In this document: one piece after another, positions 1 to 8,316 of the stretch
Layout: each line of letters starts with the position of its first letter
Position numbering within the stretch: the stretch's first letter is position 1
NCBI GenBank assembly: GCA_020832655.1
Contig: JAFIEF010000025.1
Location: 1 to 44,776, forward strand
Length of the DNA stretch: 44,776 nucleotides
Origin: Paracoccaceae bacterium
GTDB lineage: Bacteria > Pseudomonadota > Alphaproteobacteria > Rhodobacterales > Rhodobacteraceae
Reading direction: 5' to 3'
Notes under the pieces: model-generated
What the model saw: the letters and a program-made list of their open reading frames with translations, nothing else
What the model was told of the DNA's origin: nothing
Database searches by the model: none
Program-made: the position numbers and the translations under genes

Positions 1-1780
1 GATCATGCCCGTCCTGGCCCATCTTGACCACCAGCATACGCGGGCGGCGGCCCTCTGCCTCGGCGAAGCGGTCAATCTCTGCCTGAATCGCGGCAAAGCC
101 GTCATCGCCTTCATAGGCGGCGCCATAGACCCCGGCCAGCGTCTTGACCTCGGCGCGGTGGCGCCCAAAGATTTTTTCCATAGCCATGCTGATCTCTCCG
201 ACAGAGGCCCGCGCGCGGGCGGCTTCGACCGCTGCTTCCAGCAGATTGCCGCCCTCGCGGGCGCGGCGGGTCAGTTCGTCCAGCGCGGCATCACAAGCCG
301 CCTGGTCGCGGCTGGCGCGGATGCGTTCCAGTCGTGCGATCTGGGCATCACGCACCTTGACATTGTCGATATCGAGAATGTCGATCGGGTCTTCCTTTTC
401 CTTGCGATACTTGTTGACCCCGACAATCACTTCCTCGCCGCGGTCGATCATCGCCTGACGGCGGGCGGCGGTTTCCTCGATGCGCAGCTTGGGCATGCCC
501 GAGGCCACGGCCTTGGTCATTCCGCCCATCTCCTCGACCTCTTGCATCAGCACCCAGGCCGCTTCGGCCAGATCATGGGTCAGCTTTTCAATGTAGTAGC
601 TGCCCGCCAGCGGATCGACGACTTTGGTCACGCCGGTTTCTTCCTGCAACACAAGCTGGGTGTTGCGCGCGATGCGCGCGCTGAATTCAGTGGGCAGCGC
701 GATGGCTTCATCCAGCGCATTGGTGTGCAGTGACTGGGTGCCGCCCAGAACCGCGCTCATTGCTTCATAGGCCGTGCGGATGACGTTGTTGTAGGGATCC
801 TGTTCCTGCAAGCTGACGCCTGATGTCTGGCAATGGGTACGCAGCATGCTGGATTTCGGATCTTTCGGATTGAACTCTTCCATCACCCGCGACCACAACA
901 GCCTTGCAGCGCGCAGTTTCGCGATTTCCATGAAGAAATTCATCCCTATGGCGAAGAAGAAGCTCAGCCGCCCGGCAAAGCGGTCGACATCCATGCCGCG
1001 CGCAATCGCCGCGCGCACATATTCGCGCCCATCGGCCAGGGTGAAGGCCAGTTCCTGCACCAGATTGGCCCCGGCTTCCTGCATGTGATAGCCGGAAATC
1101 GAGATCGAGTTGAATTTCGGCATCTTTTCCGAGGTGTATTCGATGATATCGGCAATGATCCGCATCGAAGGTTCAGGCGGATAGATATAGGTGTTGCGGA
1201 CCATGAATTCCTTCAGGATGTCATTCTGAATGGTGCCCGACAACAGCTTGCGATCCACGCCCTGTTCTTCGCCGGTGACGATGAAACTGGCCAGAATCGG
1301 GATTACCGCGCCATTCATCGTCATCGACACGCTGACCTTTTCCAGCGGGATGCCGTCAAAGAGGATCTTCATATCCTCGACCGAATCAATCGCCACCCCG
1401 GCCTTGCCGACATCGCCCAGAACGCGCGGATGGTCGCTGTCATAGCCGCGATGCGTGGCCAGATCGAACGCCACGGAAACCCCCTGCTGCCCTGCGGCCA
1501 GAGCCTTGCGGTAGAAGGCGTTGCTCTCCTCGGCCGTAGAAAAGCCCGCATATTGCCGGATCGTCCAGGGGCGACCGGTATACATGGTGGCGCGCACCCC
1601 GCGCGTGAACGGGGTCTGGCCCGGCAGGCTTCCAAGATGGTCCAGCCCGTCAAGATCTTCGGCCGTATAGAGCGGCTGAACCGCGATCCCTTCAAGGGTG
1701 TTCCAGCTCAGGCTGTCAACCGGGCGCGATTTCAGTTCCTTCGCGGCAAGTTCGGCCCATTCTTGCTTGGCTGTGCTCAT
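1..1780 (-). CDS. scpA: Methylmalonyl-CoA mutase, 3' end cut off by the window
   Basis: B12-dependent mutase that converts (R)-methylmalonyl-CoA to succinyl-CoA, the last step of propionyl-CoA assimilation, in the cytoplasm. The visible 593 codons start at the ATG at 1780 ([11 protein letters not shown]). They carry the TIM-barrel substrate domain, including [19 protein letters not shown] and the [11 protein letters not shown] block. The frame runs off the left edge at ...[10 protein letters not shown], which is the start of the C-terminal cobalamin domain with its D-x-H axial ligand motif. About 115 residues are therefore missing, an effect of the window and not a defect. It is divergent from the DUF4174 gene at 1877. 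Its pathway partners, the two propionyl-CoA carboxylase subunits, lie a few kb away on the same strand. The unrelated mutase at 18318-20297 is the ethylmalonyl-CoA enzyme. Confidence 0.96.
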   Translation of the reverse strand, partial: MSTAKQEWAELAAKELKSRPVDSLSWNTLEGIAVQPLYTAEDLDGLDHLGSLPGQTPFTRGVRATMYTGRPWTIRQYAGFSTAEESNAFYRKALAAGQQGVSVAFDLATHRGYDSDHPRVLGDVGKAGVAIDSVEDMKILFDGIPLEKVSVSMTMNGAVIPILASFIVTGEEQGVDRKLLSGTIQNDILKEFMVRNTYIYPPEPSMRIIADIIEYTSEKMPKFNSISISGYHMQEAGANLVQELAFTLADGREYVRAAIARGMDVDRFAGRLSFFFAIGMNFFMEIAKLRAARLLWSRVMEEFNPKDPKSSMLRTHCQTSGVSLQEQDPYNNVIRTAYEAMSAVLGGTQSLHTNALDEAIALPTEFSARIARNTQLVLQEETGVTKVVDPLAGSYYIEKLTHDLAEAAWVLMQEVEEMGGMTKAVASGMPKLRIEETAARRQAMIDRGEEVIVGVNKYRKEKEDPIDILDIDNVKVRDAQIARLERIRASRDQAACDAALDELTRRAREGGNLLEAAVEAARARASVGEISMAMEKIFGRHRAEVKTLAGVYGAAYEGDDGFAAIQAEIDRFAEAEGRRPRMLVVKMGQDGHD

Positions 1781-1876
1781 GGCTGGTCCTTTCTGTGCTC
1801 ACAGGGCCGGAAAAATCCGTCACCTATGGTGTTTTCCGCAATTTTGCGCCTATATGCTGTCCATGCAGGAGGCATC

Positions 1877-2395
1877 ATGAAACCGATCTTCGCGTTTGTT
1901 TTCGCATTGCTTTTTCCGCTGTCGCTGTTGGCCAGCGATGGGCAGGATACCGCCATCGACACCGCAGAGGCCCAGGGGCTGGCAGAGGATGCCCCCGCGA
2001 CCGAGCCAATGCCCGACCCCGATGAGGAATTGCTGTTTCTGGATGCGCGCGAGATCGATGTGCGCGATTTCATCTGGGAACGGCGGCTGATCGTGGTCAT
2101 GGCGGACACGCCCGATGATCCGCAATTCACCCGCCAACTGGCGGCCTTGCGCGACCGCGCTGACGAATTTGTCGAACGTGACGCCGTGGTGATTTTCGAC
2201 GCCCATCCAGAAGATCGCAGCCCGTTGCGCCAGGTCATGCGCCCGCGCGGCTTCATGACCGCGATCATCGACAAGGATGGCGAGGTCAAGGCGCGCAGAC
2301 CCGCTGTGCGCTCGGGGCGCGAATTGATGGCGGTGATCGACCGCTTCCCGACCCGCCGGCAGGAAGTGCTGGAGCGTCTGCCCGCCGGTCGGTGA
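1877..2395 (+). CDS. Secreted DUF4174-like protein
   Basis: 172-aa protein starting at the ATG at 1877, five bases after a strong AGGAGG at 1868-1873. Residues 1-19 form a signal peptide (MKPIFAFVFALLFPLSLLA), so the product is probably periplasmic. An acidic, proline-containing linker follows, then a ~110-residue domain (LLFLDAREIDVRDFIWERR...RGFMTAIIDKDGEVKARRP) with the thioredoxin-like alternation of strands seen in DUF4174. I see no CXXC motif, so a redox role cannot be claimed. In this family the domain is thought to sense or handle a small ligand, but its function is not established. It is divergent from the mutase gene and convergent with the membrane protein at 2511-2891, with a double hairpin between them. 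The family call is from recall of the domain pattern. Confidence 0.8.
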   Translation: MKPIFAFVFALLFPLSLLASDGQDTAIDTAEAQGLAEDAPATEPMPDPDEELLFLDAREIDVRDFIWERRLIVVMADTPDDPQFTRQLAALRDRADEFVERDAVVIFDAHPEDRSPLRQVMRPRGFMTAIIDKDGEVKARRPAVRSGRELMAVIDRFPTRRQEVLERLPAGR

Positions 2396-2438
2396 ACTGG
2401 CGTGACCTTGCGGTGGCTTGCGCCAAGCCTTTTCGTCA

Positions 2439-2477
2439 GGGGGCTGCCGCCCCCGTCAGCCCCTTGGCGGGGCTGAC
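2439..2477. terminator. Double GC hairpin between convergent genes
   Basis: Two adjacent perfect stems: GGGGGC (2439-2444) with GCCCCC (2449-2454), and GTCAGCCCC (2455-2463) with GGGGCTGAC (2469-2477). They lie between the 3' ends of the DUF4174 gene (+) and the membrane protein gene (-), where a bidirectional terminator is expected. No U-tract follows. The tail just after it, GATATTTGG...AAGGATGAA, matches the tails of three other hairpins in this window. Confidence 0.65.
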
Positions 2478-2510
2478 CCCCCCGCGGATATTTGGACAAG
2501 GATGAAAGGA

Positions 2511-2891
2511 TCATTGGAAATAGCCGATCCTTTCCGCCCATCGCGATATCAGCCACCAGCCAGGGCCGAAGGTGCCCACCAGCCAGAACACAAGCGCGGT
2601 GCCAGGGTCGAGCAGCCCGAGCAGGACCGCAGCTGTCATGACCGCGCCGACACCATAGACAAGACCCCCGCCGACCGCCACGAATTCCAGCCCCAGCCGG
2701 ATACGGCTAAGCAGCGGGAACAGCCCGTGAAATAGTGCCATTCCCCCCAGCGGCGGCATCAGCAGCAATACCCAATAGCCGTCGCGCACGCCGTCGATAA
2801 GCTGTGACAGGATGATCCAGGCCAGCACCAGCCCGGCAAAGAAACACAGCAGATAGACCACAAACAGCCGCAGGGGGGTGCGTTTCATCAT
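2511..2891 (-). CDS. Small integral membrane protein, unknown function
   Basis: 126-aa very hydrophobic protein (MMKRTPLRLFVVYLLCFFAG...) with about four predicted transmembrane segments: roughly residues 8-27, 39-60, 68-92 and 100-117. Its ATG at 2891 overlaps the TGA of pccA as ATGA (2888-2891), so translation is probably coupled to that of the carboxylase alpha subunit. The second codon is also ATG, so the start may be one residue later. I do not recognise the family. The coupling suggests a role tied to propionyl-CoA metabolism or simple co-expression, which is inference only. The gene is followed by the double hairpin at 2439-2477. Confidence 0.8.
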   Translation of the reverse strand: MMKRTPLRLFVVYLLCFFAGLVLAWIILSQLIDGVRDGYWVLLLMPPLGGMALFHGLFPLLSRIRLGLEFVAVGGGLVYGVGAVMTAAVLLGLLDPGTALVFWLVGTFGPGWWLISRWAERIGYFQ

Positions 2892-4885
2892 TCAAACTCC
2901 ATGATCACGTCATCGACCGCCAGCGAGGCTCCGGCCTGAACCTTGATGCTGGCCACCACCCCCTTGCGTTCGGCGCGCAGGATGTTTTCCATCTTCATGG
3001 CTTCAACCGTGGCGAGCGCCTGACCTTCAAAGACTTCCTGACCTTCTTCCACGGTGATCGAAACCACCATGCCCGGCATCGGGCAGAGCAGGAATTTCGA
3101 AGTGTCGGGGGGCAGTTTTTCGGGCATCAGCTGCGCCAGCTCGGCCTGACGCGGCGCGAAGATCTGTGTTTTCAGATCCGCCCCGCGCAGGCGCAGCCGA
3201 TAACCGCCGGGAAGCTTTCCGACCTTCATCACCAGCGGCGAGTCGTTGACCATCAGCCGCGCCAGCGGTTGGCCCGGCAGCCAGTCCGAGGTGACGCGGA
3301 ACTGCTGGCCGGCCAGCGTGACAGTCGCGCCCTCGCGGTCGGCGGCGATGGATGCCTTCAGGCTTTCGCCTTGCAGATTGATCACCCAATCCGTGCCTAC
3401 GACGCGTTCATGATTGTCCATCCGCCCCGATATGCGCGCGCGCCGGATCTCGGCCACGCGATTCATCGCGCAAGCCGCAGCCGCGACGCGGTGCAGCAGG
3501 TCGCGCGGCAGTTCCGCGCCCGCGAATCCTTCGGGGTATTCCTCGGCGATGAAGGCGGTGGTGATATCGCCCGAGACAAAACGCGGATGATCCATCACGG
3601 CCGACAGGAAGGGCAGGTTGTGGCCGATACCCTCTACCTCGAACTCATCAAGCGCAAGGCGCATCTCATCGATGGCCTGACGGCGGGTCGGTGCCCAGCT
3701 GCACAGCTTGGCGATCATCGGGTCGTAATACATGCTGATCTCGCCGCCCTCATAGACGCCGGTATCATTGCGCACCGCGCGCGCCGCTTCGGCGATTTCG
3801 GCAGGCGGGCGATAGCGGGTCAAACGCCCGATCGAGGGCAGGAAGTTGCGATAGGGGTCTTCAGCATAAAGCCGCGATTCAATCGCCCAGCCATTGATCT
3901 TCAGATCAGCCTGCGCGAAGGGCAGCTTTTCGCCTGCGGCCACGCGGATCATCTGTTCTACCAGATCAACCCCGGTGATCAGTTCGGTGACGGGGTGTTC
4001 CACCTGCAACCGCGTGTTCATTTCCAGAAAGTAGAAATTCTTGTCGCCATCGACGATGAATTCCACCGTGCCCGCCGATGTGTAGCCCACCGCCTGAGAC
4101 AGCGCGACGGCCTGTTCGCCCATCGCCTTGCGCGTGGCTTCGTCAAGGAAGGGTGAGGGCGCTTCCTCGATCACCTTCTGGTTGCGGCGCTGGATCGAGC
4201 ATTCCCGCTCATGGAGATAGACGCAATTGCCGTGCTGGTCAGCCAGAACCTGAATCTCGATATGGCGCGGTTGGGTGACGAATTTCTCGATGAAGATGCG
4301 GTCATCGCCGAAGCTCGACGCGGCCTCGTTCTTCGAGGACTGAAAGCCTTCGCGCGCCTCGTCATCATTCCAGGCAATGCGCATGCCCTTGCCGCCGCCC
4401 CCGGCGCTGGCCTTGATCATCACCGGATAGCCGATTTCGCGGCTGATCTTCACCGCCTCATCGGCATCGGAAATCAGGCCCATATAGCCCGGAACCGTGC
4501 TGACGCCTGCTTCGGCGGCGAGTTTCTTCGAGGTGATCTTGTCGCCCATCGCCTCTATCGCACCGGCAGGCGGCCCGACGAAAGCGACACCCTCGGCGGC
4601 CAGCGCCTTGGCGAATTTCATGTTTTCCGACAGGAAGCCATAGCCGGGATGCACGGCTTCAGCCCCGGTCTGGCGGATCGCGTCCATGATCTTGTCGATC
4701 ACGATATAGGATTGGTTGGCGGGCGGTGGCCCGATATGGACGGCTTCATCGGCCATCTGCACATGCAGCGCATTGCGATCCGCGTCGGAATAGACGGCGA
4801 CAGTCTTGATACCCATCTTGCGGGCCGTCTTGATGACGCGGCAGGCGATTTCACCGCGATTGGCGATCAGAATCTTGGAAAACAT
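2888..4885 (-). CDS. pccA: Propionyl-CoA carboxylase alpha subunit (biotin carboxylase + biotin carrier)
   Basis: 665-aa ATP- and biotin-dependent subunit that carboxylates biotin for transfer to propionyl-CoA by PccB, giving (S)-methylmalonyl-CoA. The N-terminus MFSKILIANRGEIACRVIK is the biotin carboxylase start. The ATP-grasp region has SAGGGGKGMRI, the catalytic region has FLEMNTRLQVEHPVTE, and the C-terminus has the biotinylation site EAMKMEN (Lys about 631). I chose the ATG at 4885 because AAGGAG sits five bases upstream; the GTG at 4891 would overlap that ribosome binding site. A gene of unknown function ends 46 bases upstream and the membrane protein at 2511 overlaps its stop, so the three probably form one operon. 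Between pccA and pccB lie about 1.6 kb of small genes, a common Rhodobacterales arrangement. Confidence 0.97.
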   Translation of the reverse strand: MFSKILIANRGEIACRVIKTARKMGIKTVAVYSDADRNALHVQMADEAVHIGPPPANQSYIVIDKIMDAIRQTGAEAVHPGYGFLSENMKFAKALAAEGVAFVGPPAGAIEAMGDKITSKKLAAEAGVSTVPGYMGLISDADEAVKISREIGYPVMIKASAGGGGKGMRIAWNDDEAREGFQSSKNEAASSFGDDRIFIEKFVTQPRHIEIQVLADQHGNCVYLHERECSIQRRNQKVIEEAPSPFLDEATRKAMGEQAVALSQAVGYTSAGTVEFIVDGDKNFYFLEMNTRLQVEHPVTELITGVDLVEQMIRVAAGEKLPFAQADLKINGWAIESRLYAEDPYRNFLPSIGRLTRYRPPAEIAEAARAVRNDTGVYEGGEISMYYDPMIAKLCSWAPTRRQAIDEMRLALDEFEVEGIGHNLPFLSAVMDHPRFVSGDITTAFIAEEYPEGFAGAELPRDLLHRVAAAACAMNRVAEIRRARISGRMDNHERVVGTDWVINLQGESLKASIAADREGATVTLAGQQFRVTSDWLPGQPLARLMVNDSPLVMKVGKLPGGYRLRLRGADLKTQIFAPRQAELAQLMPEKLPPDTSKFLLCPMPGMVVSITVEEGQEVFEGQALATVEAMKMENILRAERKGVVASIKVQAGASLAVDDVIMEFE

Positions 4886-4931
4886 GCGCACTCCTTGAGG
4901 CTACAGATGGGGGTGAGGGACGAATGAGCGA

Positions 4932-5315
4932 TCATTCGCCCCCCGATATGTCGAAGGCGAATTCGGATGACCCGTCGAAAAGCTGGGGGAAGCCGACCTG
5001 CGCCGCGCGCATATCAATGCGCAGCAGGGCGTCATAGCTGGCCGGGTCGAACGGGTCTTCGGCGGCAACAATCTCGCGGCCGAACAACCAAGACAGTCGC
5101 CCGGCATCCAGATTGCCGCGCTCGAAAGGCGCATCGCCGAAATGTGCAATCAGCGCGCCCAGAAAAGCTTCATCCGCGCGCCGGTCAATCGCGCGCCGGT
5201 CGGCATAGCGTTTGCGCGCCTGCAAGGGCGTGACGCCCTTGGGGTTGGCGCGGCGGATGGTGAACTGGAAATCCGTGCCCGGCAGTCGACCGGGAAAGCC
5301 GCGATGCTTCAACAT
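4932..5315 (-). CDS. Conserved small protein upstream of pccA, unknown function
   Basis: 127-aa soluble protein starting MLKHRGFPGRLPGTDFQF and ending FAFDISGGE, with no signal peptide or membrane segment. It is rich in charged residues (RKRYADRRAIDRRADEAFLGALIAHFG). I chose the ATG at 5315 because the sequence reads as folded protein from there; an ATG at 5351 would add 12 residues that look non-coding and has no ribosome binding site. It ends 46 bases before pccA, so the two are probably co-transcribed. I do not recognise a family. Confidence 0.7.
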   Translation of the reverse strand: MLKHRGFPGRLPGTDFQFTIRRANPKGVTPLQARKRYADRRAIDRRADEAFLGALIAHFGDAPFERGNLDAGRLSWLFGREIVAAEDPFDPASYDALLRIDMRAAQVGFPQLFDGSSEFAFDISGGE

Positions 5316-5396
5316 GGCTGCACCTGTGTCGACAGGGTTGCCAGGGCGCATCGTGGCTGTCGGGCAGGCGCGAAACGCCCCTGCCCGATGATAGGC

Positions 5397-5528
5397 TTAT
5401 TTGCCCTTGACCGAAACCGGCTCGACAATGACCGGTTCGGGAACCGGCTCTGGCGCGGGCCTGTGCTTTGCGCAGGCACCCAGAGCGGAAACCGCGACGA
5501 CAGCAGCGATAAGCGAGAGTTTGGACAT
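5397..5528 (-). CDS. Tiny lipoprotein A (43 aa)
   Basis: A 43-codon gene with ATG at 5528 behind a strong AGGAGG and stop TAA at 5397. The peptide begins MSKLSLIAAVVAVSALGAC. Residues 16-19 (L-G-A-C) form a lipobox, so Cys19 should be lipidated, leaving a 25-residue mature peptide. That tail is basic at first (AKHRPAP), then a proline/glutamate/valine run (EPVPEPVIVEPV), ending SVKGK. It resembles entericidin-sized lipoproteins only in size. It is a paralogue of the gene at 5763-5903 in the same orientation: same MSK start, same lipobox position, same KH-RPAP and VEPVS-KGK blocks. Function unknown. Confidence 0.82.
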   Translation of the reverse strand: MSKLSLIAAVVAVSALGACAKHRPAPEPVPEPVIVEPVSVKGK

Positions 5529-5674
5529 ACGTCCCTCCTGTCCGTTTTGTTGGCACTGATTGCGGCAACAGCATCCCCGCCTTGCCGATCAGACACGCAG
5601 AACCACCTGCGCTTGAACAGAACGCTATCGCAAAAGGACGGGCTTGACCACAGGTTTTGCAGCCAAGAAAACAG

Positions 5675-5701
5675 GCTGCAGTACGAATTCCGCACTGCAG
5701 C
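5675..5701. repeat. Inverted repeat GCTGCAGT / ACTGCAGC
   Basis: Perfect 8-bp arms at 5675-5682 and 5694-5701 separated by 11 bases. The repeat lies between the two tiny lipoprotein genes, downstream of the second. It could be part of a terminator or mRNA-stabilising structure together with the hairpin at 5724-5747. Confidence 0.5.
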
Positions 5702-5723
5702 GCTGGTCTGGAATTGCCGTATC

Positions 5724-5747
5724 GATACCAGCGCATTGGCTGGTATC
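5724..5747 (-). terminator. Candidate hairpin after lipoprotein B
   Basis: Perfect 9-bp arms GATACCAGC (5724-5732) and GCTGGTATC (5739-5747) around a six-base loop, 15 bases past the stop of the lipoprotein gene at 5763. There is no U-tract on the minus strand, so it may be a stabilising or partial terminator that separates expression of the two tandem lipoproteins. Confidence 0.5.
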
Positions 5748-5762
5748 AGACGGCGGGAAATG

Positions 5763-5903
5763 TCAGTATTTGCCCTTGGTCGAGACCGGCTCGACATAGA
5801 TCGGGGCTGCCACCGGCTCCATCGGTGCGGGGCGCTTGTGCTTTTCGCACGCACCCAGAACGAAAACCGCCGACGCTGCGGCGACCAAAGCGATCTTGGA
5901 CAT
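5763..5903 (-). CDS. Tiny lipoprotein B (46 aa)
   Basis: A 46-codon gene with ATG at 5903 preceded by AGGAG. The N-terminus is MSKIALVAAASAVFVLGAC: a signal peptide with lipobox L-G-A-C, so Cys19 is the predicted lipidation site, as in its paralogue at 5397-5528. The 28-residue mature part (EKHKRPAPMEP...VEPVSTKGKY) shares the KH-RPAP and VEPVS-KGK blocks with the paralogue. A promoter candidate lies just upstream (5932-5960). The pair looks like a tandem duplication that stayed in frame and kept its functional residues. Function unknown; localisation to the inner or outer membrane is inferred from the lipobox only. Confidence 0.82.
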   Translation of the reverse strand: MSKIALVAAASAVFVLGACEKHKRPAPMEPVAAPIYVEPVSTKGKY

Positions 5904-5931
5904 GATCTTCTCCTGCTCGTATGAGGCAGCG

Positions 5932-5960
5932 GCGTTATTTTTTTCTGGCGCGGCTGCCAA
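5932..5960 (-). promoter_or_regulatory. Candidate promoter of lipoprotein B
   Basis: On the minus strand, TTGGCA (5960-5955) and TAACGC (5937-5932) are separated by 17 bases, a plausible housekeeping-sigma promoter. A start site near 5925 would give a leader of about 22 bases. A run of seven A/T bases precedes the -10. Confidence 0.4.
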
Positions 5961-6086
5961 GTCGTTAAGGCATGCAACAGCGCATGCGTGCCGAAGATAC
6001 CGCGTTGCAGGGCAGCTGGCCACTGAAAAGCAGCGACAACGCATGAATGTGGCGCTTGTGCATCATCAGGCGTGGAAAGCGGTGTT

Positions 6087-6542
6087 TCAGTCATGATACT
6101 CTTCATCATCAAGGGCGCAGCCATCATCGGCAAACAGGAAGCTTTCGAAGAACTGGATCACGTCCGGGTCTCGTGTGCCGAATTCGAGCGGGGCACTCAT
6201 CATGGTGATGATGGCCCCCTCCCAGCCCTGCGATTGCGGCAATTCCTCTGGTGCGAACAGGCTGCGGATCTGGGTGTTGCACAGCCACAGCATGTCATCG
6301 AACACCTCGAACACGTTATTGGCATAGGCGCTGCCGGGATAGGACAGCTCTTGAACGATATAGCGCGGGCGGATCATGGACTGATCCTCGTCCCAGACAT
6401 GGTCAAAAAGCTCGGCCGTATGCCCAGAGGGCATCTGGATGATGCTGACGGGGAGCTGCCCCTCTGACTGTGCAAATGCCTGACCGCAGGAAAGCCCCGC
6501 GGTTATTGCAACTGCAAACATGCCTGCCCGATAGCCCAACAC
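6087..6542 (-). CDS. Exported protein downstream of pccB (possible DUF6497 family)
   Basis: 151-aa protein. I chose the GTG at 6542 because an AAGGGGG-type ribosome binding site precedes it; the internal ATG at 6521 has no usable site and would shorten the signal peptide. Residues 1-26 (VLGYRAGMFAVAITAGLSCGQAFA) form a signal peptide, so the mature protein is probably periplasmic. The mature part has MPSGHTAELFDHVWDEDQ, a D-D-M-L-W-L-C segment and an acidic C-terminus (DDGCALDDEEYHD). The two Cys residues of the mature part could form a disulfide. It begins seven bases after the pccB stop, so it is in the pccB operon. I recall homologues next to pccB in Rhodobacterales, sometimes mislabelled acetolactate synthase; nothing here supports that activity. 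Confidence 0.75.
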   Translation of the reverse strand: MLGYRAGMFAVAITAGLSCGQAFAQSEGQLPVSIIQMPSGHTAELFDHVWDEDQSMIRPRYIVQELSYPGSAYANNVFEVFDDMLWLCNTQIRSLFAPEELPQSQGWEGAIITMMSAPLEFGTRDPDVIQFFESFLFADDGCALDDEEYHD

Positions 6543-6549
6543 GCCCCCC

Positions 6550-8082
6550 TTACAGTGGAATATTGTCGTGTTTCTTCCACGGCATCCTGGCCTTCTTGTT
6601 GCGCAGCGATGCAAAGGCGCGCGCCACGCGCTTGCGCGTTGAGTGCGGCATGATCACCTCGTCGATGAAGCCTTTCTCGGCGGCAACAAAGGGGTTGGCG
6701 AAGCGGTCCTCGTAATCCTTGGTGCGCGCGGCAATCTTTTCCTGCTCGCCAAGTTCCGAGCGATACAGGATTTCAACCGCGCCCTTCGCCCCCATCACCG
6801 CGACTTCGGATGTCGGCCAGGCATAGTTGAAGTCACCTTGCAAATGCTTCGAGGCCATCACCACATACGCGCCGCCATAGGCCTTGCGGGTGATCACGGT
6901 CACTTTCGGCACGGTCGCTTCGCCATAAGCAAACAGCAGCTTCGCGCCATGCTTGATCACCCCGCCATATTCCTGCCCGGTTCCCGGCAGGAAGCCCGGC
7001 ACATCGACAAAGGTCAGGATCGGGATTTCAAAGGCGTCACAAAAGCGCACGAAACGCGCGGCCTTGCGCGAGCTGTCAATGTCCAGACACCCCGCCAGCA
7101 CCATTGGCTGATTGGCAACGACGCCCACAGTCTGGCCTTCCAGCCGAATGAAGCCGGTAATGATATTCTTGGCGAAGTCGGCCTGAATTTCATAGAAATC
7201 CGCCTCATCCGCGACCTTGTGGATCAACTCCTTCATGTCATAGGGGGTGTTGGGGTTGTCCGGGATCAGTGTGTCAAGGCTGGCCTCCAGGCGCTGCGGA
7301 TCATCGAAGAACGGGCGCACAGGCGGTTTTTCACGGTTGTTCTTGGGCAGCAAATCCACCAGTCGGCGCACCTCGATCAGCGCCTCGACATCATTTTCGA
7401 AGGCCGCATCCGCGACCGAGGATTTGCGCGTATGGGTGGTGGCGCCGCCCAGTTCTTCGGCGGTGACGATCTCATTGGTGACGGTCTTGACCACATCGGG
7501 GCCGGTGACGAACATGTAGCTGCTGTCCTTCACCATGAAGATGAAGTCGGTCATTGCCGGGGAATAAACCGCGCCGCCCGCGCATGGCCCCATGATCACG
7601 CTGATCTGCGGCACCACGCCCGAAGCCATGATGTTGCGCTGGAACACCTCGCCATAGGCGGCAAGGCTGGACACACCTTCCTGAATACGTGCACCACCCG
7701 AATCGTTCAGCCCGATGATCGGCGCGCCATTCTGGATTGCCATATCCATGATCTTGCAGATCTTCTGGCCGTGGGTTTCCGACACCGACCCGCCCATAAC
7801 AGTGAAATCCTGGCTGAACACATAGACCTGACGGCCATTGATGGTGCCCCAGCCCGTGATCACCCCGTCGCCATAGGGGCGGGTATCCTGCATGCCGAAA
7901 TCGGTGCAGCGATGCGCGACGAACATGTCGAACTCTTCAAAGCTGCCTTCATCGAGCAGCAATTCGAGCCTTTCACGCGCAGTAAGTTTGCCTTTCGAAT
8001 GCTGTGCGTCGATGCGATTCTGCCCGCCCCCGAGCCGCGCCTGATCGCGCTGGTTCTCAAGCTGCTGCAAGATATCCTTCAT
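6550..8082 (-). CDS. pccB: Propionyl-CoA carboxylase beta subunit (carboxyltransferase)
   Basis: 510-aa carboxyltransferase subunit that moves the carboxyl group from biotin on PccA to propionyl-CoA. The ATG at 8082 ([19 protein letters not shown]) follows a GGGGGA ribosome binding site. It shows the acyl-CoA carboxylase N-domain ([43 protein letters not shown]) and C-domain ([27 protein letters not shown]-like block), and its length matches the family. It is the first gene of an operon continuing with the exported protein at 6087. The upstream region (8083-8316) contains two TTTGCAAA sites, the motif linked to PccR/ScfR regulators, and a pccR-like gene lies at 9599, so propionyl-CoA-responsive control is likely. 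Confidence 0.97.
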   Translation of the reverse strand: MKDILQQLENQRDQARLGGGQNRIDAQHSKGKLTARERLELLLDEGSFEEFDMFVAHRCTDFGMQDTRPYGDGVITGWGTINGRQVYVFSQDFTVMGGSVSETHGQKICKIMDMAIQNGAPIIGLNDSGGARIQEGVSSLAAYGEVFQRNIMASGVVPQISVIMGPCAGGAVYSPAMTDFIFMVKDSSYMFVTGPDVVKTVTNEIVTAEELGGATTHTRKSSVADAAFENDVEALIEVRRLVDLLPKNNREKPPVRPFFDDPQRLEASLDTLIPDNPNTPYDMKELIHKVADEADFYEIQADFAKNIITGFIRLEGQTVGVVANQPMVLAGCLDIDSSRKAARFVRFCDAFEIPILTFVDVPGFLPGTGQEYGGVIKHGAKLLFAYGEATVPKVTVITRKAYGGAYVVMASKHLQGDFNYAWPTSEVAVMGAKGAVEILYRSELGEQEKIAARTKDYEDRFANPFVAAEKGFIDEVIMPHSTRKRVARAFASLRNKKARMPWKKHDNIPL

Positions 8083-8173
8083 GCTGTCCCCCTTCGGCTG
8101 CGGCTGTTGCGTCGCATTGCGTTTGGGCGACATTATTGTGTCATGGATGGCGTGAAAAGCAGAATCCAGCCAA

Positions 8174-8213
8174 TTTGCAAAGCCTATCAATGCTGGGGCG
8201 GCAAATTTGCAAA
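8174..8213. promoter_or_regulatory. Candidate PccR (ScfR) operator in the pccB / MFS intergenic region
   Basis: Two exact TTTGCAAA palindromes at 8174-8181 and 8206-8213, 32 bp apart centre to centre (about three helical turns). The second overlaps another palindrome, GCAAATTTGC (8201-8210). They lie 92-131 bp upstream of the pccB start and 103-143 bp upstream of the MFS start. From recall, Rhodobacter sphaeroides PccR binds TTTGCAAA pairs at pccB and at its own promoter, though with closer spacing. The rest of this 234-base gap holds a TTGACA (8226-8231) that could serve the MFS gene; I see nothing else in it. Confidence 0.72.
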
Positions 8214-8316
8214 ATATGCCGTTGCTTGACATTCCGGCGCGGCTCATGTTTTTGCACATGTGAACAATCTGACCGGGCATCGCCGCCTTCCCCGGTCTTT
8301 TCCAAGGCGTATTTCT

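Noticed and set aside
1-1780. Truncated mutase as a pseudogene
   Set aside because: The frame is intact up to the window edge and ends inside the B12-binding motif; the truncation is an artefact of the window.
6643-8229. A 528-codon open frame on the plus strand opposite pccB
   Set aside because: It is antisense to a clear carboxyltransferase gene, has histidine-rich, gene-unlike composition, and is caused by high GC at third codon positions. The same holds for long frames opposite pccA, the mutases, glcD, hisF2 and pseC.
8260-8316. GTG start at 8260 for the MFS gene
   Set aside because: It adds a polar stretch with no counterpart in the family, has no ribosome binding site and lies next to the putative promoter.
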